The notes: generated from the letters alone by a model not told the origin. A DNA stretch of 64,000 nucleotides from Reticulitermes speratus (GCA_021186555.1 JAJKFL010000012.1:23323711-23387710); one strand, 5' to 3'. Counted from the first letter of the stretch, positions 22,214-34,540 are shown. Program-made: numbers and translations.

Positions 22214-24733
22214 GCAGCTACAACAGAGCTCTGTACGCAGCTGTATGGACCCACTCACGTCACGTAAATGCAGCTACAACAGAGCTCTGTACGCAGCTGT
22301 ATGGACCCACTCACGTCACGTAAATGCAGCTACAACAGAGCTCTGTACGCAGCTGTATGGACCCACTCACGTCACGTAAATGCAGCTACAACAGAGCTCT
22401 GTACGCAGCTGTATGGACCCACTCGCGTCACGTAAATGCAGCTATGACAGAGCTCTGTACGCAGCTGTATGGACCCACTTACGTCACGTAAATACACCCA
22501 CGACAGGGCTCTGTACGCAGCTGTATGGACCCACTCACGTCACGTAAATACACCCACGACAGAGCTCTGTACGCAGCTGTATGGACCCACTCACGTCACG
22601 TAAATACACATACGACAGATTTCTGTACGCAGCTGTATGGACCCACTCACGTCACGTAAATACACCCAGGACAGAGCTCTGTACGCAGCTGTATGGACCC
22701 ACTTACGTCACGTAAATACACATACGACAGATTTCTGTACGCAGCTGTATGGACCCACTCACGTCACGTAAATGCAGCTACGACAGAGCTCTGTACGCAG
22801 CTGTATGGACCCACTTACGTCACGTAAATACACCCACGACAGGGCTCTGTACGCAGCTGCATGGACCCACTCACGTCACGTAAATACACCCACGACAGAG
22901 CTCTGTACGCAGCTGTATGGACCCACTTACGTCACGTAAATACACATACGACAGATTTCTGTACGCAGCTGTATGGACCCACTCGCGTCACGTAAATACA
23001 GCTACGACAGAGCTCTGTACGCAGCTGTATGGACCCACTTACGTCACGTAAATACACCCACGACAGGGCAATGTACGCAGCTGTATGTACCCACTCACGT
23101 CACGTAAATACACCAACGACAGAGCTCTGTACGCAGCTGTATGGACCCACTTACGTCACGTAAATACACATACGACAGATTTCTGTACGCAGCTGTATGG
23201 ACCCACTCACGTCACGTAAATGCAGCTACGACAGAGCTCTGTACGCAGCTGTATGGACCCACTCACGTCACGTAAATGCAGATATGACAGAGCTCTGTAC
23301 CTAGCTGTATGGAACCACTTACGTCACGTAAATACACCCACGACAGGGCTCTGTACGCAGCTGTATGGACCCACTCACGTCACGTAAATACACCCACGAC
23401 AGAGCTCTGTACGCAGCTGTATGGACCCACTTACGTCACGTAAATACACATACGACAGATTTCTGTACGCAGCTGTATGGACCCACTCACGTCACGTAAA
23501 TGCAGCTACGACAGAGCTCTGTACGCAGCTGTATGGACCCACTCACGTCACGTAAATGCAGCTACGACAGAGCTCTGTACGCAGCTGTATGGACCCACTT
23601 ACGTCACGTAAATATAGCTACGACAGAGCTCTGTACGCAGCTGTATGGACCCACTTACGTCACGTAAATACACCCACGACAGGGCTCTGTACGCAGCTGC
23701 ATGGACCCACTCACGTCACGTAAATACACCCACGACAGAGCTCTGTACGCAGCTGTATGGACCCACTTACGTCACGTAAATACACATACGACAGATTTCT
23801 GTACGCAGCTGTATGGACCCACTCGCGTCACGTAAATACAGCTACGACAGAGCTCTGTACGCAGCTGTATGGACCCACTTACGTCACGTAAATACACCCA
23901 CGACAGGGCAATGTACGCAGCTGTATGTACCCACTCACGTCACGTAAATACACCAACGACAGAGCTCTGTACGCAGCTGTATGGACCCACTTACGTCACG
24001 TAAATACACATACGACAGATTTCTGTACGCAGCTGTATGGACCCACTCACGTCACGTAAATGCAGCTACGACAGAGCTCTGTACGCAGCTGTATGGACCC
24101 ACTCACGTCACGTAAATGCAGATATGACAGAGCTCTGTACCTAGCTGTATGGAACCACTTACGTCACGTAAATACACCCACGACAGGGCTCTGTACGCAG
24201 CTGTATGGACCCACTCACGTCACGTAAATACACCCACGACAGAGCTCTGTACGCAGCTGTATGGACCCACTTACGTCACGTAAATACACATACGACAGAT
24301 TTCTGTACGCAGCTGTATGGACCCACTCACGTCACGTAAATGCAGCTACGACAGAGCTCTGTACGCAGCTGTATGGACCCACTCACGTCACGTAAATGCA
24401 GCTACGACAGAGCTCTGTACGCAGCTGTATGGACCCACTTACGTCACGTAAATATAGCTACAACAGAGCTCTGTACGCAGCTGTATGGACCCACTCGCGT
24501 CACGTAAATACACCCACGACAGGGCTCTGTACGCAGCTGCATGGACCCACTCACGTCACGTAAATACACCCACGACAGAGCTCTGTACGCAGCTGTATGG
24601 ACCCACTCACGTCACGTAAATGCAGCTACGACAGAGCTCTGTACGCAGCTGTATGGACCCACTTACGTCACGTAAATATAGCTACGACAGAGCTCTGTAC
24701 GCAGCTGTATGGACCCACTCACGTCACGTAATG
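22214..24733. repeat. Minisatellite, 45 units of 56 bp with higher-order structure
   Basis: The unit contains AGAGCTCTGTACGCAGCTGT and ATGGACCCACTCACGTCACG. Several unit types (GCAGCTACGAC, ACACCCACGAC, ACACATACGACAGATTTC) alternate. Bases about 22781-23620 recur at 23621-24460 with an offset of 840 bp (15 units) and almost no differences, so a 15-unit block was duplicated recently. Shared rare variants (GGGCAATG, ACCTAGCTG, GCAGCTGCATGG) mark the register. Confidence 0.97.
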
Positions 24734-25101
24734 TCCCACTAACTTACAAAAACAGAGGATGAGGAAGAATCAGGTGTAGGCGCGGACTGCCTTGGTATTA
24801 AGAACACAGGGCCCTAAATGAACTCACGAATACAACACGCTTACACCTCAAATCCCTTGTTCATTATGCCAAACGTTCTGCAAGATACGCACTTCAACGC
24901 AACTGATGCCGACTGCGTGGGTGCCCTGGAGGCCGAGCACTCAGTAAAGGAGCTCTCATTACCTTCAGCTTCACTTTCGGACCACTTTGCATTTCTTGTT
25001 CACTCAATTACGTATTTCGGTGCTGTCCGTTCTTATGTGAAGGAGGAAGTACGATGAGGATGAGGAATACTGCATAATGTGGAATGTCATGACATGCTGT
25101 T
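24734..25101. other. Spacer, nothing recognised
   Basis: A 79-codon plus-strand ORF at 24818-25057 has no recognisable features. Confidence 0.35.
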
Positions 25102-25102
25102 C

Positions 25103-25134
<32 letters not shown>
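25102..25134. repeat. AAT trinucleotide microsatellite
   Basis: About ten AAT units, directly left of a LINE family A fragment. Confidence 0.9.
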
Positions 25135-25136
<2 letters not shown>

Positions 25137-25375
25137 GACAGAAAGTAAGGAGAATATGGGCGGGGCATGTAGCACGTATGGAGAAGACAATGCAAACACA
25201 AACTTTGGCGGGGGACTTACTACCTGCGCGTACATTGGGCGGTAATATTACACTGGATGTGAAAGAGGACGGCAAGGCGTAGACAGAATTCACGTGGCTC
25301 AAGACAGACAGGTGGCGAGCTTTTGCGAACGCGGCAACAAACGTCAGGGCGCCGTTAACCAATGGGAATTTCGCG
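25135..25375 (+). mobile_element. LINE family A, decayed 3' end
   Basis: GAATATGGGCGGGGCATGTA and GCACGTATGGAGAAG encode the [12 protein letters not shown] remnant. GGTAATATTACACTGGATGT and CACGTGGCTCAAGACAGACA follow in family order. Frameshifted. Confidence 0.75.
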
Positions 25376-25395
25376 ACTACCAGAGAACTGCTGAG

Positions 25396-26395
25396 GGTAC
25401 ACGGTGGCGCAGTTGGTTGAGGCACTGCGCTGCGGGTTCGATTCCCGATGGAGTCACTGGAATTTTTCATTTACTTAATCCTTCCAGCCGCACTATGGCC
25501 CTGGGGTCGACTTAGCTTCTAACAAAAATGAGTACCGGGAATACTGCCTTCATGTGCCGACTGGGAGCCTCAACCTCCCGGAACCTTAGGAGCCTGTGCA
25601 GGCCTGACTGGGAGCCTCAACCTCCCGGAACCTTAGGAGCCTGTGCAGGCCTGACTGGGAGCCTCAACATCCCGGAACCTTAGGAGCCTGTGCAAGCCCG
25701 ACTGGGAGCCTCAACCTCCCGGAACCTTAGGAGCCTGTGCAGGCCCGACTGGGAGCCTCAACCTCCCGGAACCTTAGGAGCCTGTGCAGGCCCGACTGGG
25801 AGCCTCAACCTCCCGGAACCTTAGGAGCCTGTGCAGGCCCGACTGGGAGCCTCAACCTCCCGGAACCTTAGGAGCCTGTGCAGGCCTGACTGGGAGCCTC
25901 AACCTCCCGGAACATTAGGAGCCTGTGCAGGCCTGACTGGGAGCCTCAACCTCCCGGAACCTTAGGAGCCTTGGCAGGCCTGACTGGGAGCCTCAACCTC
26001 CCGGAACCTTAGGAGCCTGTGCAGGCCTGACTGGGAGCCTCAACCTCCCGGAACCTTAGGAGCCTGTGCAGGCCTGACTGGGAGCCTCAACCTTCCGGAA
26101 CCTTAGGAACCTGCGCAGGCCTGACTGGGAGCCTCAACCTCCCGGAACCTTAGGAGTCTGTGCAGGCCTGACTGGGAGCCTCAACCTCCCGGAACCTTAG
26201 GAACCTGCGCAGGCCTGACTGGGAGCCTCAACCTCCCGGAACCTTAGGAGCCTGTGCAGGCCTGACTGGGAGCCTCAACCTCCCGGAACCTTAGGAACCT
26301 GCGCAGGCCTGACTGGGAGCCTCAACCTCCCGGAACCTTAGGAGCCTGTGCAGGCCTGTATAAGGATATCTTTACTTTTACTTTTACCTGAGAAC
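25396..26395 (+). mobile_element. tRNA-derived SINE carrying an internal minisatellite
   Basis: The head has TGGCGCAGTTGG (25405-25416) and GGTTCGATTCC (25435-25445), good RNA polymerase III box A and box B with tRNA-like spacing. The body continues through CCCTGGGGTCGACTTAGC to about 25557. The element's 3' part, GACTGGGAGCCTCAACCTCC..., is then amplified into a 47-bp array. After the array comes GTATAAGGATATCTTTACTT and TTACTTTTACC, the TTTACC-type tail of this SINE family. So the array lies between head and tail of a single SINE. Confidence 0.7.
25558..26356. repeat. Minisatellite, 17 units of 47 bp inside a SINE
   Basis: The unit starts GACTGGGAGCCTCAACCTCC and includes GGAACCTTAGGAGCCTGTGC. 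Seventeen copies; some carry GGAACCTGCGC or TTGGCAGG variants. Confidence 0.97.
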
Positions 26396-27097
26396 TGTTA
26401 CCTTCTCATCGAGTGAGTCATTCTGTTCTCTGTTCTTCTAGCAGCTTCTCTCTACACAGCACACACTCACGCACACCGGCAGCACACCCTGCTGCTTGCA
26501 CATGACCACCACGGCGTTACGTTCCGGGATTCGTGCGAAAGAACTCGGACGCAGCAGTTGGCTCCAATGGCAACGTTCCAGTTGTGTTCCGGAAATCACC
26601 TGGCGTTTTCTTCAGCCCTTCCAAGCAAAAGGTCAGCACCTTAAATAGGCCGCGACCGTTTCCTTTCGCATACACTTTAATCCACCGGCCACAGTCATCT
26701 TAGCATTCGACGGTATGTAAGCCACAGACTTACCGACAGCGTCGTTAAATGAACCATAAACACACGTGCGCGTTTTCCAGATACGACGACGCCACGCCGA
26801 TCCTCACGGCGTGGCGCACCGCGGTATATGGCGGTACATGGCAGCGCTCATGACAGCAATGCAGAAATGACAACCACAATAACTTTTGATTCTTTCCTCG
26901 ACAACGTGTAAGGATGGCCTCGACCAAGTCGATATGGTGGTCAGAGAAACGACAGTCGACACGTTTCGACACTCACAGTTTTCAGGTTATGCGAAGACGC
27001 TTGGATGTACACAATCTACTATTCATTAAGGAATTTGAAATTACGACGCTATGTACACGGAAAAATATTAGCAACAAACTGCAGTGACAGGTACAGC
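26396..27097. other. Noncoding, nothing recognised
   Basis: No ORF with features and no repeat identified. Confidence 0.4.
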
Positions 27098-27180
27098 TGT
27101 CTGCCAACACCATGAAGGCATATGGGGCAGTGGAGGTACAGCTCTTGACCTCTCAACCTTCTAAGCTGGGTAGCTTGACA
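27098..27180 (-). mobile_element. SINE 3' end fragment, minus strand
   Basis: CACCATGAAGGCATATGGGG, CAGTGGAGGTACAGCTCTTG and ACCTCTCAACCTTCTAAG are the reverse complement of the SINE 3' region. Confidence 0.5.
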
Positions 27181-27364
27181 TTCCGATCGCTTTACGCCCG
27201 GGAAGGACCTCCCGATACCCAGTGAGCAGGGGACTTGGTAGACCTCGACGCCCGTCTGGACGCTTCGGAGAGGAAATTCTTTTGCTGCAGCCTGGAAACA
27301 AAGCACAATTCTGCGCTCATCCAGTCCGCAGCGTCTCCACTACCGGCTGCTTTATACACCACTA

Positions 27365-29552
27365 CATCAGCTGTACGATCCACTTCTGCAACTATGTACG
27401 GAGACACGTGCTGCTGCTCCGATCAGCTGTACGATCCACTTCTGCAACTATGTGCGGAGACACGTGCTGCTGCTACGATCAGCTGTACGATCCACTTCTG
27501 CAACTATGTGCGGAGACACGTGCTGCTGCTCCGATCAGCTGTACGATCCACTTCTGCAACTATGTGCGGAGACACGTGCTGCTGCTACGATCAGCTGTAC
27601 GATCCACTTCTGCAACTATGTACGGAGACACGTGCTGCTGCTCCGATCAGCTGTACGATCCACTTCTGCAACTATGTGCGGAGACACGTGCTGCTGCTAC
27701 GATCAGCTGTACGATCCACTTCTGCAACTATGTGCGGAGACACGTGCTGCTGCTCCGATCAGCTGTACGATCCACTTCTGCAACTATGTGCGGAGACACG
27801 TGCTGCTGCTACGATCAGCTGTACGATCCACTTCTGCAACTGCTATGTACGGAGACACGTGCTGCTGCTCCGATCAGCTGTACGATCCACTTCTGCAACT
27901 ATGTGCGGAGACACGTGCTGCTGCTACGATCAGCTGTACGATCCACTTCTGCAACTGCTATGTACGGAGACACGTGCTGCTGCTCCGATCAGCTGTACGA
28001 TCCACTTCTGCAACTATGTGCGGAGACACGTGCTGCTGCTACGATCAGCTGTACGATCCACTTCTGCAACTGCTATGTACGGAGACACGTGCTGCTGCTC
28101 CGATCAGCTGTACGATCCACTTCTGCAACTATGTGCGGAGACACGTGCTGCTGCTACGATCAGCTGTACGATCCACTTCTGCAACTGCTATGTACGGAGA
28201 CACGTGCTGCTGCTCCGATCAGCTGTACGATCCACTTCTGCAACTATGTGCGGAGACACGTGCTGCTGCTCCGATCAGCTGTACGATCCACTTCTGCAAC
28301 TGCTATGTACGGAGACACGTGCTGCTGCTACGATCAGCTGTACGATCCACTTCTGCAACTGCTATGTGCGGAGACACACGTGCTGCTGCTCCGATCAGCT
28401 GTACGATCCACTTCTGCAACTATGTGCGGAGACACACGTGCTGCTGCTCCGATCAGCTGTACGATCCACTTCTGCAACTATGTGCGGAGACACGTGCTGC
28501 TGCTCCGATCAGCTGTACGATCCACTTCTGCAACTATGTGCGGAGACACGTGCTGCTGCTCCGATCAGCTGTACGATCCACTTCTGCAACTATGTGCGGA
28601 GACACGTGCTGCTGCTCCGATCAGCTGTACGATCCACTTCTGCAACTATGTGCGGAGACACGTGCTGCTGCTCCGATCAGCTGTACGATCCACTTCTGCA
28701 ACTATGTGCGGAGACACATGCTGCTGCTCCGATCAGCTGTACGATCCACTTCTGCAACTATGTGCGGAGACACATGCTGCTGCTCCGATCAGCTGTACGA
28801 TCCACTTCTGCAACTATGTGCGGAGACACGTGCTGCTGCTCCGATCAGCTGTACGATCCACTTCTGCAACTGCTATGTGCGTAGAAACACGTGCTGCTGC
28901 TCCGATCAGCTGTACGATCCACTTCTGCAACTGCTATGTGCGTAGACACACGTGCTGCTGCTCCGATCAGCTGTACGATCCACTTCTGCAACTATGTGCG
29001 GAGACACGTGCTGCTGCTCCGATCAGCTGTACGATCCACTTCTGCAACTGCTATGTGCGTAGACACACGTGCTGCTGCTCCGATCAGCTGTACGATCCAC
29101 TTCTGCAACTATGTGCGGAGACACATGCTGCTGCTCCGATCAGCTGTACGATCCACTTCTGCAACTATGTGCGGAGACACGTGCTGCTGCTCCGATCAGC
29201 TGTACGATCCACTTCTGCAACTGCTATGTGCGTAGACACACGTGCTGCTGCTCCGATCAGCTGTACGATCCACTTCTGCAACTGCTATGTGCGTAGACAC
29301 ACGTGCTGCTGCTCCGATCAGCTGTACGATCCACTTCTGCAACTGCTATGTGCGTAGACACACGTGCTGCTGCTCCGATCAGCTGTACGATCCACTTCTG
29401 CAACTATGTGCGGAGACACATGCTGCTGCTCCGATCAGCTGTACGATCCACTTCTGCAACTATGTGCGGAGACACGTGCTGCTGCTCCGATCAGCTGTAC
29501 GATCCACTTCTGCAACTGCTATGTGCGTAGACACACGTGCTGCTGCTCCGAT
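27365..29552. repeat. Minisatellite, about 38 units of 56-61 bp with two E-boxes each
   Basis: The unit starts GATCAGCTGTACGATCCACT and ends GACACGTGCTGCTGCTCC. Length variants come from an extra TGC (ACTGCTATG) and from GACACACGTG. Each unit has CAGCTG and usually CACGTG (CACATG in several). Because 56 is not a multiple of three and the unit lacks stops, all three plus frames are open for 497 to 711 codons; these are by-products. Confidence 0.97.
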
Positions 29553-30297
29553 CCGCTACAGGTCGCACGGACAGCAGCTGGTGGCGCGCAGTGCACGGTG
29601 GACACCCTGGCAGAACAGCTAGTCGATGCGCTCTGCTTGCTGCAGCAAATTGTGAAACGTCTCGACTGTTTGCTCCACCTGTGACGAACAAACTGGAGCC
29701 TTCACGTCGCACTGACGTCAGGACCACTGTGTACAAGTCCTGAACATGCTTACGTTCGTTACAACCATAAGAGTAACACCGCAGCACAACACAACTTTCG
29801 GCAATTTCAATTACAAAACGTGCTGTATTACAACACATGAATACATCCTCTCCTTGCCTTACGCCCTGCTTGCGTTCCTAAAAAAGTGGGCGTAAATCAA
29901 AATTGGTATACAATAATAACGGGATTAGTAGGGTTTGCGTAATAGAGCGCGGACGGCCAAAGGACGTTGAACCGAAAACAGAGCCAAAATTAAGAAGTGG
30001 TGCGAAGTGGCACAGGACTTCAGCAACAACGCAGGGCTGGGTATATACAAAGTAACTGAATGAAATACGGAATATGAAATTGCGATATCTCCCAAACGGA
30101 ATGCCATATAATTCTCGCACGATTTTAAAGCTCATACGCTGCCGTTTTATGATCAATACGACCGTTCTGTGTTCACTTTTCGATCACCCCGCATATATAC
30201 ATTCAGTTCCTACGTCACAGAAGACAGAATCTTCATTACACAGACCAACCGGTTAACGCTGTTTAAGCAAATAACCACCCTGTATTATGAATCAAAG
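29553..30297. other. Noncoding, nothing recognised
   Basis: Short ORFs on both strands without features. Confidence 0.4.
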
Positions 30298-30518
30298 CAG
30301 CACTTAAATATTGATGTCAGGCTTCCGCCGCGATGTTGATTAAACCTGCGGTCTTCTGTAGTAATACGCGGCGTCGTGTGGTAATTGTTTACCGACGTTT
30401 CGGGACAACGTATCGGTCCCATCCTCACGGGCCAAGAGTTGTCCCGAAACGTCGGTAAACAATTACCACACGACGCCGCGTAATACCCCAGAATACCGCA
30501 GATTTCAGCACTTAAATA
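30298..30518 (-). repeat. Hairpin element, copy 2, with exact 13-bp target duplication
   Basis: CAGCACTTAAATA occurs at 30298-30310 and again at 30506-30518. The 195-bp element between (30311-30505) has perfect 45-bp arms (30365-30409 and 30438-30482) around a 28-bp loop, and a one-sided tail at the left (GATGTCAGGCTTCCGCCGCG), so it reads on the minus strand. On that strand: TTTACCGACGTTTCGGG, GTGAGGATGGGACC, GTTGTCCCGAAACGTCGG. This is a UGAGGA box, a GGGAC/GTCCC stem, then CGAAAC. The C before the UGA box of a true hammerhead is G here. Confidence 0.8.
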
Positions 30519-30569
30519 CATCGCATTCGTCAAAAGCATTTTCTGGATGCTAGTACGGTGGTACAGGCT

Positions 30570-30680
30570 GTCTGGAACGGACTGTCAAGCTCGGTCCCAT
30601 CTAGTGCCGAGGTTCGGAATGAGTGGAGCTATACCTCTGCTCGTGGCCTCGACAGGGACACCTTTACCTCTACCTATGTG
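30570..30680 (+). mobile_element. SINE 3' end fragment
   Basis: CCCATCTAGTGCCGAGGTTC, GAATGAGTGGAGCTATACCT and CACCTTTACCTCTACC match the SINE 3' body and tail. Confidence 0.6.
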
Positions 30681-33600
30681 ATTCTTAGTGACGTAGACTG
30701 TCACGTCATAATCGGCAACTTAATACACTCTGTTCGACGCACACTACTCATGCACACACCCCAGTTTACGCCGCAGTGCGCGCTTCCCGCCGCACAATCA
30801 GGCAGTTTCCTAAATTCCCGTAAGACATCGGCTGGTCGGGGCCAGTCACTTCCTGCCACAGTGACAGAGGAAAGAAGTCGGAAGAACAAGCTACTGACAT
30901 CTGAAATGAAGACACACTTTGCAGTTACTTGTTAACAGGCGTTGTTTACGTTTCCTTCTTGTAGGGCGGTGTGTGTGTGGAAATATTTACAGATAAAAAT
31001 GTGCTACTGGTTTTGTGAATGTTCGCACAAAACCATGCAACAAATGACGGTTACCAGGATCGCCCTGCGGGAAACCTCGTTGAACTCACAGGACTACGTA
31101 AGTTGCCTGTCTACCGCTGCATAACAAGAGATCGAAGCATCCTAGCAGGTCGAAACAGAAGCATTGATGCTTCTAACTGACGAATGGAATATTTTTCCGG
31201 ATTTTCCGTGCCTAATGGGCAAGGCAGTAATACAGCTTGTTATTAAGACACGGGTCAGGGCGCGCTGCCCACTACAAGCTACGGCACACAGCCACCGGAA
31301 ACACAATGCCTCTTCCTTTTTCTGCTCGCGGTGACAGGTCATCGCTCCGGCAATACATCACGCATGCGCGTCGTGCGATTCATTAATGCTGTATACGGAC
31401 AGTGGCCATATTAACGAACAGCGAGACATCTGTTGACGAACGGTGGCGTTGGTAGTACACACGCTTCCTTAAGCACTGTAACGTGCCAACGAATGCTCTT
31501 CGATTGAAGAACGTGCCTGGTGGCGAAAAGTTGTGTCTGTCTGTGTGGCAAACACATTATAAATACGCCGCATCATACCAGGAGGCATGCTTGGTAAACT
31601 TGACCAGCCAGGCTCAGCTGATCAGCTTAAACTGACAGCAATGGGCTGCAGGATTTGTCGTCGGGACGTCTGCTCCTGAAACCTGTAGCAACCGTCGAAG
31701 CTACGAACGAGTGGAGCTCGCAGCTTCACTCCCCCCCCCCCCCCCGTATATTTTCATCACGTCATTATGAAGCACAGGAATCGTTCTGGTTAGTCAGTAG
31801 AGAAAAAGAGTATTGTGAACGAACAGACACGGACACGCTGTATCCAGAATGCAGCTCTCCCTTAGTTCCAAGATCAGCACACTTAATGTGCACTATTATT
31901 ATTATTATTATTATTGTGTATAGTTTATTTATACATGTTAATGTACACAGACAGACACACAGGTCCACATACCTACGATACTGAAGTACCCGTTCTTCAC
32001 GTGGGGTTCTCTGAAAATATGAAAGCACGTACTGATACTGACTGAGTAGTCTGCAGTTGACCTTGGTGGTAGTTTGCTCTGCGGAAAGCCCTGTCCCTTC
32101 TTTGTGATCAGTAACCGAAATATTCGACTTCAAAATACATCGGGCTGAACAGTAGTCGTATTATGTGCGTGTGAGATAATACAGTTTTTTCAGTTCTGCG
32201 TGGTTAAGGCTGCGCATAAATTTGACTTTAGGCTCGTCATGAACGAAGCACGTAACACATGGCGACCAGTGGAAAGGTCACACAGTGACATGTATGTTTT
32301 TGACTGGATATTATGTTTTTCCCTGATCGTTGTCGCGACTATTAAGGGACAATACCCATGCTGTGCAGATCAACTGCATTCTTTTGAGTAAGGGACAGTA
32401 ACAACCTCACATCTCTATAAACTGCGGATTTATCTCACTAACCATGTGCATATTGGAGCAGGCTTCCACAGAATTCATAAAAATGTAAACAATAAGGGTA
32501 TAACACGAGGTTTATGACAGCAGATGGAGGCACAGCTCCAGTGACACGTTGTTATTCACCTACAGCAGTACACGGTGTCAACATGCAAGATCACACCACA
32601 GTTTCAAGCACTGTTATCACCACCGGAAAGACAGAACGAAGGAAACCGGATATAGTAGGATTCGTTTTTTGGATGAAAGGTACATTTTTTAACAAATCGA
32701 CAACATATGATGTTTATAAAAATTAAAAACAAACTCAACAAAACGCAAACTTACAAAAGCCTACTTCATACTGCGTAATTTCCGGTGCTACGAATCTATT
32801 AATGTTGTTTCAGTTTATTTCTGTGAAAATTATACTTGTGAAAGTAGGCACAGGATTCTGTAAGCGTTAAATGTGTCAGCCATAACCTCAAAGTTCCACA
32901 CCGTCCCCATATTTCCAATTTCTGGCGTACAAACACGATGTGACAGCATGTCTGCGATACAGCTGCACACGCCTAACTGCAATACTTGTAGTTCACTGGC
33001 GAACGCCATAAACCTGGGAGTTAAAGAAAGATTTCACAGGGTGGTCCTGTTGTCACTTAACACATCAAAGAACTATTACGTTACAAATGTTGACATTTTT
33101 TTCAATATCTGTTACTATACGTCAGTTCCGTGCCCTAAAGCGGCGCTAGTGTCGTTCCCGCCTTACGCGTTCGTGTGTCCGCCATGCTATTATTGCTCAT
33201 TGCGTGAAATAAAGAAATATGGCGCTCTAGGTTGTGCAATGACATAACATTCGCACATAGTTCGGCGAAACATCGCACAAAAGGGAACACCAACAGCACT
33301 GTGATCCTGTTAGGAAGGCTAGAAAATAATGCCACTGCCGGCCTCACACTGATGGAAAATCAGCGTTCTTGCTGTAGAGCACGTAGAGAGAGAACGGCCA
33401 GGAGAACGTAACAGTTCTGACGCGCCTGCTCGGTTATTTACCTTACATTTTAAATGTATTTCAATAAAAACAATGAAAATGCGAGAACTGTGAACGCGCC
33501 TTTCCGCGTTTGTTACAACATGCCCTATTAGATTCCTCCGCATCCTAGCAACAGGTCTACGGCCGATAGTGATCGACTGTTATATTTAGGACGTCAGCTC

Positions 33601-33834
33601 GTACCTCACAGAGAATACCATGTATCTCAGTGATAAAGACCTAAAAGTGTGTTATTTGCGTCTTTCACCAAAATTGGCATACGTGCACAAATTTTAATAA
33701 AAATTTCCAAATACGAAATTTAACTAAATTCCGACCAGTTGGAGTCGCGCCGTTCCACGGGGACTGACGGACGAGCCTATCGCAGTAGCTTCGTGAATGC
33801 GCCTAAAACATAACCTTACAGTATGAGAAAGGTG
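30681..33834. other. Long noncoding interval
   Basis: No gene or full element recognised over about 3.1 kb. It contains a poly-C tract at 31731-31745 attached to a SINE-like GAGTGGAGCTCGCAGCTTCA stretch, and an ATT microsatellite at about 31892-31916. Short ORFs lack features. Confidence 0.4.
31731..31745. repeat. Poly-C tract, 15 bases
   Basis: It follows GAGTGGAGCTCGCAGCTTCA, the position where intact SINE copies carry a short C run (CTCCACTCCCCC), so it is probably an expanded SINE C run. Confidence 0.8.
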
Positions 33835-34065
33835 AGGGAGTGTGGAGCAAGGCCAGAAATGCGTACAAAACTTTGGTAGGGAAACCTGAACGAAAGAGAA
33901 CTTGGACCTTTAACACACGGCGTGCGAACTGGATTCATCTGGCTCACAATCAGACTACAGGCGGGTTCACGCGAACACGGTAATGAACTTCCGAGTTCCA
34001 TAAAAGGCGGAACTTCTCGACTGTGTGAGTGAGTGCCAGCTTCTCAAGATGGATGCCGCTCAGTG
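33835..34065 (+). mobile_element. LINE family A, decayed 3' end
   Basis: GCGTACAAAACTTTGGTAGG, GAAACCTGAACGAAAGAGA, ATTCATCTGGCTCACAATCA, GAACTTCCGAGTTCCATAAA and CTTCTCAAGATGGATGCC follow the family A order. Confidence 0.7.
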
Positions 34066-34540
34066 CTGAGACAGAAAACGCGTAAGCAGGATCAACGAAG
34101 GTAAAGCTGTACACACAGATCAGACAGGCTGCACTACGGCGGCCACAATGATCACAGCTACAACTAGCCAGTTTCTAAGGAAACCAGGCTAAAATATCGA
34201 ACGAATCAGAAACGACGTAGTCGTGCCGACAGTTTTATGGCGGACTGATGCATCAGTTAACTCAGGCAACTCAAATTCATTAAGTTTAAAGCACGAGAAT
34301 TTAGTGTCAACCTGGGAAATTTACAGCTTCTAGTTTAATTACTCTAAGTTAATTTTTACACCTAAAACGTCAGGGCAGAAGCGAACTATTATCATGGGTA
34401 CCAACACTGGGAGCTTTGTAACTGCCGTGTTTTGACTGTCAAGGTGGTTCCACTGATAGAGGACACAAACTGCGACAGCGTGCATGCAACTCGTCACACT
34501 TCCACCCGGTGGAACTGACCCAACTGCCCTGGTGGTGGTG
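34066..34540. other. Noncoding, nothing recognised
   Basis: No repeat or exon recognised. Confidence 0.35.

Noticed and set aside
22214-24733. CRISPR-like array
   Set aside because: The repeats are contiguous units without unique spacers, and the DNA is eukaryotic.
25405-25445. tRNA gene
   Set aside because: Box A and box B are present, but no acceptor stem closes. The sequence continues into a SINE body.
27222-29357. 711-codon plus-strand ORF as a protein gene
   Set aside because: It consists almost wholly of the 56-61 bp minisatellite; all three plus frames are open and the peptide cycles through the frames. No conserved domain or splice context.
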